6,948 nucleotides of DNA from Candidatus Pacearchaeota archaeon (GTDB taxonomy: Archaea; Nanobdellota; Nanobdellia; Pacearchaeales; GW2011-AR1): the NCBI GenBank assembly GCA_003694055.1, contig RFLC01000156.1:1-6948 (forward strand), given 5' to 3'. Below, piece after piece: positions 5,494 through 6,948 of the stretch (position 1 is the stretch's first letter; every line of letters begins with the position of its first letter). Below the pieces are notes generated by a model. That model did no database searches. It saw only the letters and a program-made list of their open reading frames with translations, and was not told where the DNA came from. The position numbers were made by a program, and so were the translations under genes.

Positions 5494-5753
5494 GTGCAGG
5501 GAGGGAGCTTGCTCAGCAAGCAAGCAAGGAGCTACCTCCTGCCTTTCTCGTCGCTGCGACCCTGCAAGCACCGCGGCTCTCGCTTAGGGCTGCTCCCGTC
5601 AAGGCCTGACCCGGTTCACGAGAGAGCGGTCGAGCAGGACAGCAACTCATCGTCGGGCAAGAGACTCCATGCCGCCTGCCTCACTCGCTCCTTTGAGCCT
5701 GCCATGAGCCCATTTGCAAACAGCGGAGGGCTAGCCCGCCGGCTCCCCTGCAC
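5494..5753 (-). ncRNA. ffs: Signal recognition particle (7S) RNA
   Basis: This RNA is the scaffold of the signal recognition particle, binding SRP19 and SRP54 (Ffh) and delivering ribosomes to the membrane. Helix 8 (5627-5576) holds the diagnostic symmetric loop: GGGT-CAGG on one side and AGCA-GCCC on the other, followed by CTAAGCG. The ends pair as archaeal helix 1: GTGCAGGG at 5753-5746 with CCCTGCAC at 5501-5494. Helix 5 closes with AAGGAGC (5693-5687) against GCTCCTT (5532-5526). The length is about 260 nt, slightly short of the usual 300 nt for archaea; ends are set by helix 1 and by the TATA box and may be off by a few bases. The tip of helix 8 is UGAC rather than the usual GGAA-type tetraloop, and there is an extra hairpin near the 3' end (5507-5521). 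Confidence 0.9.
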
Positions 5754-5774
5754 AAAAATCCGAAACACGCGAAT

Positions 5775-5782
5775 TTTATAAA
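5775..5782 (-). promoter_or_regulatory. TATA box for SRP RNA
   Basis: TTTATAAA on the minus strand, preceded by GATAGG as a possible TFB recognition element, is centred 25.5 bp upstream of the first base of helix 1 at 5753. The match supports 5753 as the RNA 5' end. Confidence 0.7.
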
Positions 5783-5840
5783 CCTATCCTAGCGCGCTTG
5801 CCGTAGCATGACGCGCAAACAACTAAAGCAATAAACTCAA

Positions 5841-5934
5841 TGCTCCTGCCGGGACTCGAACCCGGGTTTCCGCCGATCTCCGCACAAAAATCTGCTCGAG
5901 AGGGCGGTGTCCTTGGCCGCTAGACTACAGGAGC
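5841..5934 (-). tRNA. tRNA-Glu (anticodon CTC) with a 21-nt intron
   Basis: The cloverleaf is complete. Acceptor stem GCTCCTG (5934-5928) pairs with CAGGAGC (5848-5842), discriminator A is at 5841, and CCA is not encoded. The D stem is GTCT/GGAC with loop AGCGGCCAA; the anticodon stem is CCGCC/GGCGG; the variable loop is AAAC; the T arm is CCGGG-TTCGAGT-CCCGG. After removal of the intron the anticodon loop reads CTCTCGC, anticodon CTC at 5900-5898, decoding GAG. Acceptor and T arm resemble archaeal tRNA-Glu. The charged tRNA serves protein synthesis and, in many archaea, tetrapyrrole synthesis. The downstream flank on this strand is T-rich, suiting termination. Confidence 0.93.
5876..5896 (-). 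other. tRNA-Glu intron at canonical position 37/38, bulge-helix-bulge motif
   Basis: A 21-nt insert follows G37. Bases 32-35 (CUCU) pair with GGAG inside the intron, giving a 4-bp central helix. The flanking bulges are CGA and AUC, each 3 nt, with predicted cuts CG|A and AU|C. The intron tip is a 3-bp GCA/UGC stem with an 8-nt loop. This is a standard substrate for archaeal tRNA splicing endonuclease. Confidence 0.88.
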
Positions 5935-5955
5935 AACCACACAAAAAATTTTCCG

Positions 5956-5963
5956 TTTAAAAA
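5956..5963 (-). promoter_or_regulatory. TATA box for tRNA-Glu
   Basis: TTTTTAAA on the minus strand is centred at 5959.5, 25.5 bp before mature tRNA nucleotide 1 (5934), a G. This leaves no room for a 5' leader if the usual spacing applies. Confidence 0.55.
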
Positions 5964-5995
5964 TTTTTGCACCTTCGGCACTGAAAATGCAAATT

Positions 5996-6003
5996 TTTAT
6001 AAA
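5996..6003 (+). promoter_or_regulatory. TATA box for the GINS gene
   Basis: TTTATAAA is centred at 5999.5, exactly 25.5 bp upstream of ATG 6025, predicting a leaderless mRNA. It lies back to back with the tRNA-Glu promoter, so the two genes share one short divergent promoter region. Confidence 0.7.
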
Positions 6004-6024
6004 ATTCCTAAAGGATGATTTTTA

Positions 6025-6585
6025 ATGATTGATTATAACGAACTCTACGAGTTATTAAGAAAAGAAAAATATTCTGAAGCGTTACAGCCGCTGCCAAAAG
6101 ATTTCATAAAAAGTTTCAGAGAGTACGTGAACTTAAAGCGCGGGACAGAGATGGACAACCAACCGCAAATCACATCCAAGAGCTTCAAGTCAAGGCGCGA
6201 GCTTGAGAACTCAATCACGCTATTCCACGAGATAATGTCAAAACGCAGAAGCAAAATTCTCCGCCTAGCATTTGTCGCGACAAAAACAGGCATCATGAAG
6301 CGGGATTACGAGAACATGCTGGAGATAGAAAGAGAGATGTTCGAAAACATTGTGAAGGAGATAGAAAAAGAAGAAGAGAAGATTTCAAAAATGCTGAAGG
6401 GCGACGACGAGAACGAGCAAAAAAGCAAACTTGTCATTTTCACGCAAGATGTTGAGCAGTTTGTTGTGCCAACTGGCGAGGTGCTCGGCCCGTTCAAAGA
6501 AAAAGAGCTCGCAAACCTCGACGGAGAAATTGCAAACATACTTGTCGACGAAGGAAGGGCAATTTTTGTCAACGACGAGGGCTAA
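6025..6585 (+). CDS. GINS complex subunit, Gins51/Gins15 (Sld5-Psf1) type
   Basis: GINS is part of the archaeal replicative helicase assembly with MCM and the Cdc45/RecJ-like protein. The product has 186 residues, normal for the archaeal subunit. The N-terminal alpha-helical A domain (about 1-125) starts YNELYELLRKEK and contains S-R-R-E-L-E-N-S-I-x-L-F-x-E-I (57-70) and the R-R-x-K-I-L-R-L-A-F helix (74-83). A charged linker (about 113-134) leads to the small beta-rich B domain (about 136-184), with V-E-Q-F-V (143-147), the turn GEVLGPFKEKELANL (151-165), and I-A-N-I-L-V-x-E-G-x-A. The A-then-B order is that of Sld5/Psf1; Psf2/Psf3 have it reversed. Many archaea form a homotetramer from this protein alone. 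The ATG at 6025 is fixed by the TATA box; GGATGA 7 nt before it is probably not needed as an SD. Confidence 0.88.
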   Translation: MIDYNELYELLRKEKYSEALQPLPKDFIKSFREYVNLKRGTEMDNQPQITSKSFKSRRELENSITLFHEIMSKRRSKILRLAFVATKTGIMKRDYENMLEIEREMFENIVKEIEKEEEKISKMLKGDDENEQKSKLVIFTQDVEQFVVPTGEVLGPFKEKELANLDGEIANILVDEGRAIFVNDEG

Positions 6586-6624
6586 TAATCATAAAAGCTA
6601 ACATCTCAAACTTGAAATAATTTC

Positions 6625-6939
6625 TTATCTAAATGTAGCGGCGCTCACTACTGAAAAAATATCATCGTGTTTGTCTTTAAACCTCTCAAATACTTTAACA
6701 TTCATTGTTCCATTTGGATAATTTGTTTTCTCTTGAATCATAATTAACTCTGTTACAACTGCAATAAATTCAACAGAGTACTCTCCGTAATCATTAAGTT
6801 TTTCAAATTCGGATAAATTTCCTTTACCATAAATCTGCAAAGAAGGAGGATATTTTTTAACAGGTTTTAGTTTTTTCATCATTTCGATTAAATAATCGAC
6901 CAATTTCAAAGTTAATTTCTTATTTCTACTTAACTTCAT
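6625..6939 (-). CDS. AT-rich unrecognised ORF at the window edge
   Basis: A 104-residue product from ATG 6939, though the frame is open to the window edge and the true start may lie outside (an in-frame TTG is at 6945). It is Lys-rich with helical N- and C-terminal parts, has no cysteine, and has no motif that I recognise; P-P-S-L-Q-I-Y-G-K-G-N-L sits at about 37-48. Two 60-base rows inside it are about 27-30% G+C, against about 47% in the neighbouring GINS gene, and codons are correspondingly AT-rich. It is convergent with the GINS gene across only 39 bp. It may be recently acquired, or the edge of a mobile or defence region. It could also be spurious, although the 105-codon frame in AT-rich DNA with sensible residue content argues against that. 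Confidence 0.5.
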   Translation of the reverse strand: MKLSRNKKLTLKLVDYLIEMMKKLKPVKKYPPSLQIYGKGNLSEFEKLNDYGEYSVEFIAVVTELIMIQEKTNYPNGTMNVKVFERFKDKHDDIFSVVSAATFR

Positions 6940-6948
6940 GTACAAATC

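Noticed and set aside
5467..5781. Open reading frame of 104 codons on the plus strand
   Set aside because: It lies across the SRP RNA gene on the opposite strand; its residue make-up is Ser/Arg/Pro/Leu-rich, as expected from G+C-rich structured RNA.
6013..6018. GGATGA as a Shine-Dalgarno sequence for the GINS gene
   Set aside because: With the TATA box centred 25.5 bp before the ATG, this sequence lies upstream of the predicted transcription start and would not be in the mRNA.

Overview
The window looks archaeal, most likely from a DPANN-type lineage (phylum not resolved). Archaeal signs seen directly are TATA boxes at a nearly fixed distance from gene starts, a GINS replication subunit, an archaeal-style SRP RNA, and a tRNA-Glu with a bulge-helix-bulge intron at position 37/38. 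A secreted beta-rich protein with a C-terminal anchor ending in ESYY also fits DPANN surface proteins as I know them. Coding DNA is roughly 45-50% G+C, except for a sharply AT-rich right edge.

Layout. Left block, minus strand (1-1970): a surface-layer-like protein (668-1915) with its own promoter and a T-rich terminator; then a small membrane-anchored six-cysteine protein (131-577), which probably shares a transcript with an endonuclease IV-like DNA repair gene cut by the window edge (1-129). Middle block, plus strand (2037-5210): a ribbon-helix-helix regulator with a striking operator in its core promoter, a protein with a bacterial sigma-70 region-4-like C-terminus, a bacterial-type aspartyl-tRNA synthetase lacking the GAD insertion domain, and two overlapping unrecognised genes, the second with a possible zinc site. 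Right block (5211-6948): a G+C-rich non-coding stretch with nested inverted repeats that may encode an unidentified structured RNA; SRP RNA (minus); intron-containing tRNA-Glu(CTC) (minus); GINS subunit (plus); and an AT-rich unrecognised ORF (minus) reaching the edge.

A unifying observation is that seven of the eight proposed TATA boxes are centred 24.5-25.5 bp from the following start codon or mature RNA 5' end. This argues for mostly leaderless mRNAs, sets several start codons (577, 2358, 3024), and suggests the tRNA-Glu transcript may begin at mature nucleotide 1.

The main points for follow-up are the sigma-like archaeal protein beside an apparently self-regulating RHH gene, the GAD-less bacterial-type AspRS, the UGAC tetraloop in SRP RNA helix 8, and the possible new RNA at about 5220-5411. 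All homology statements are from recognition by eye; no database was searched.
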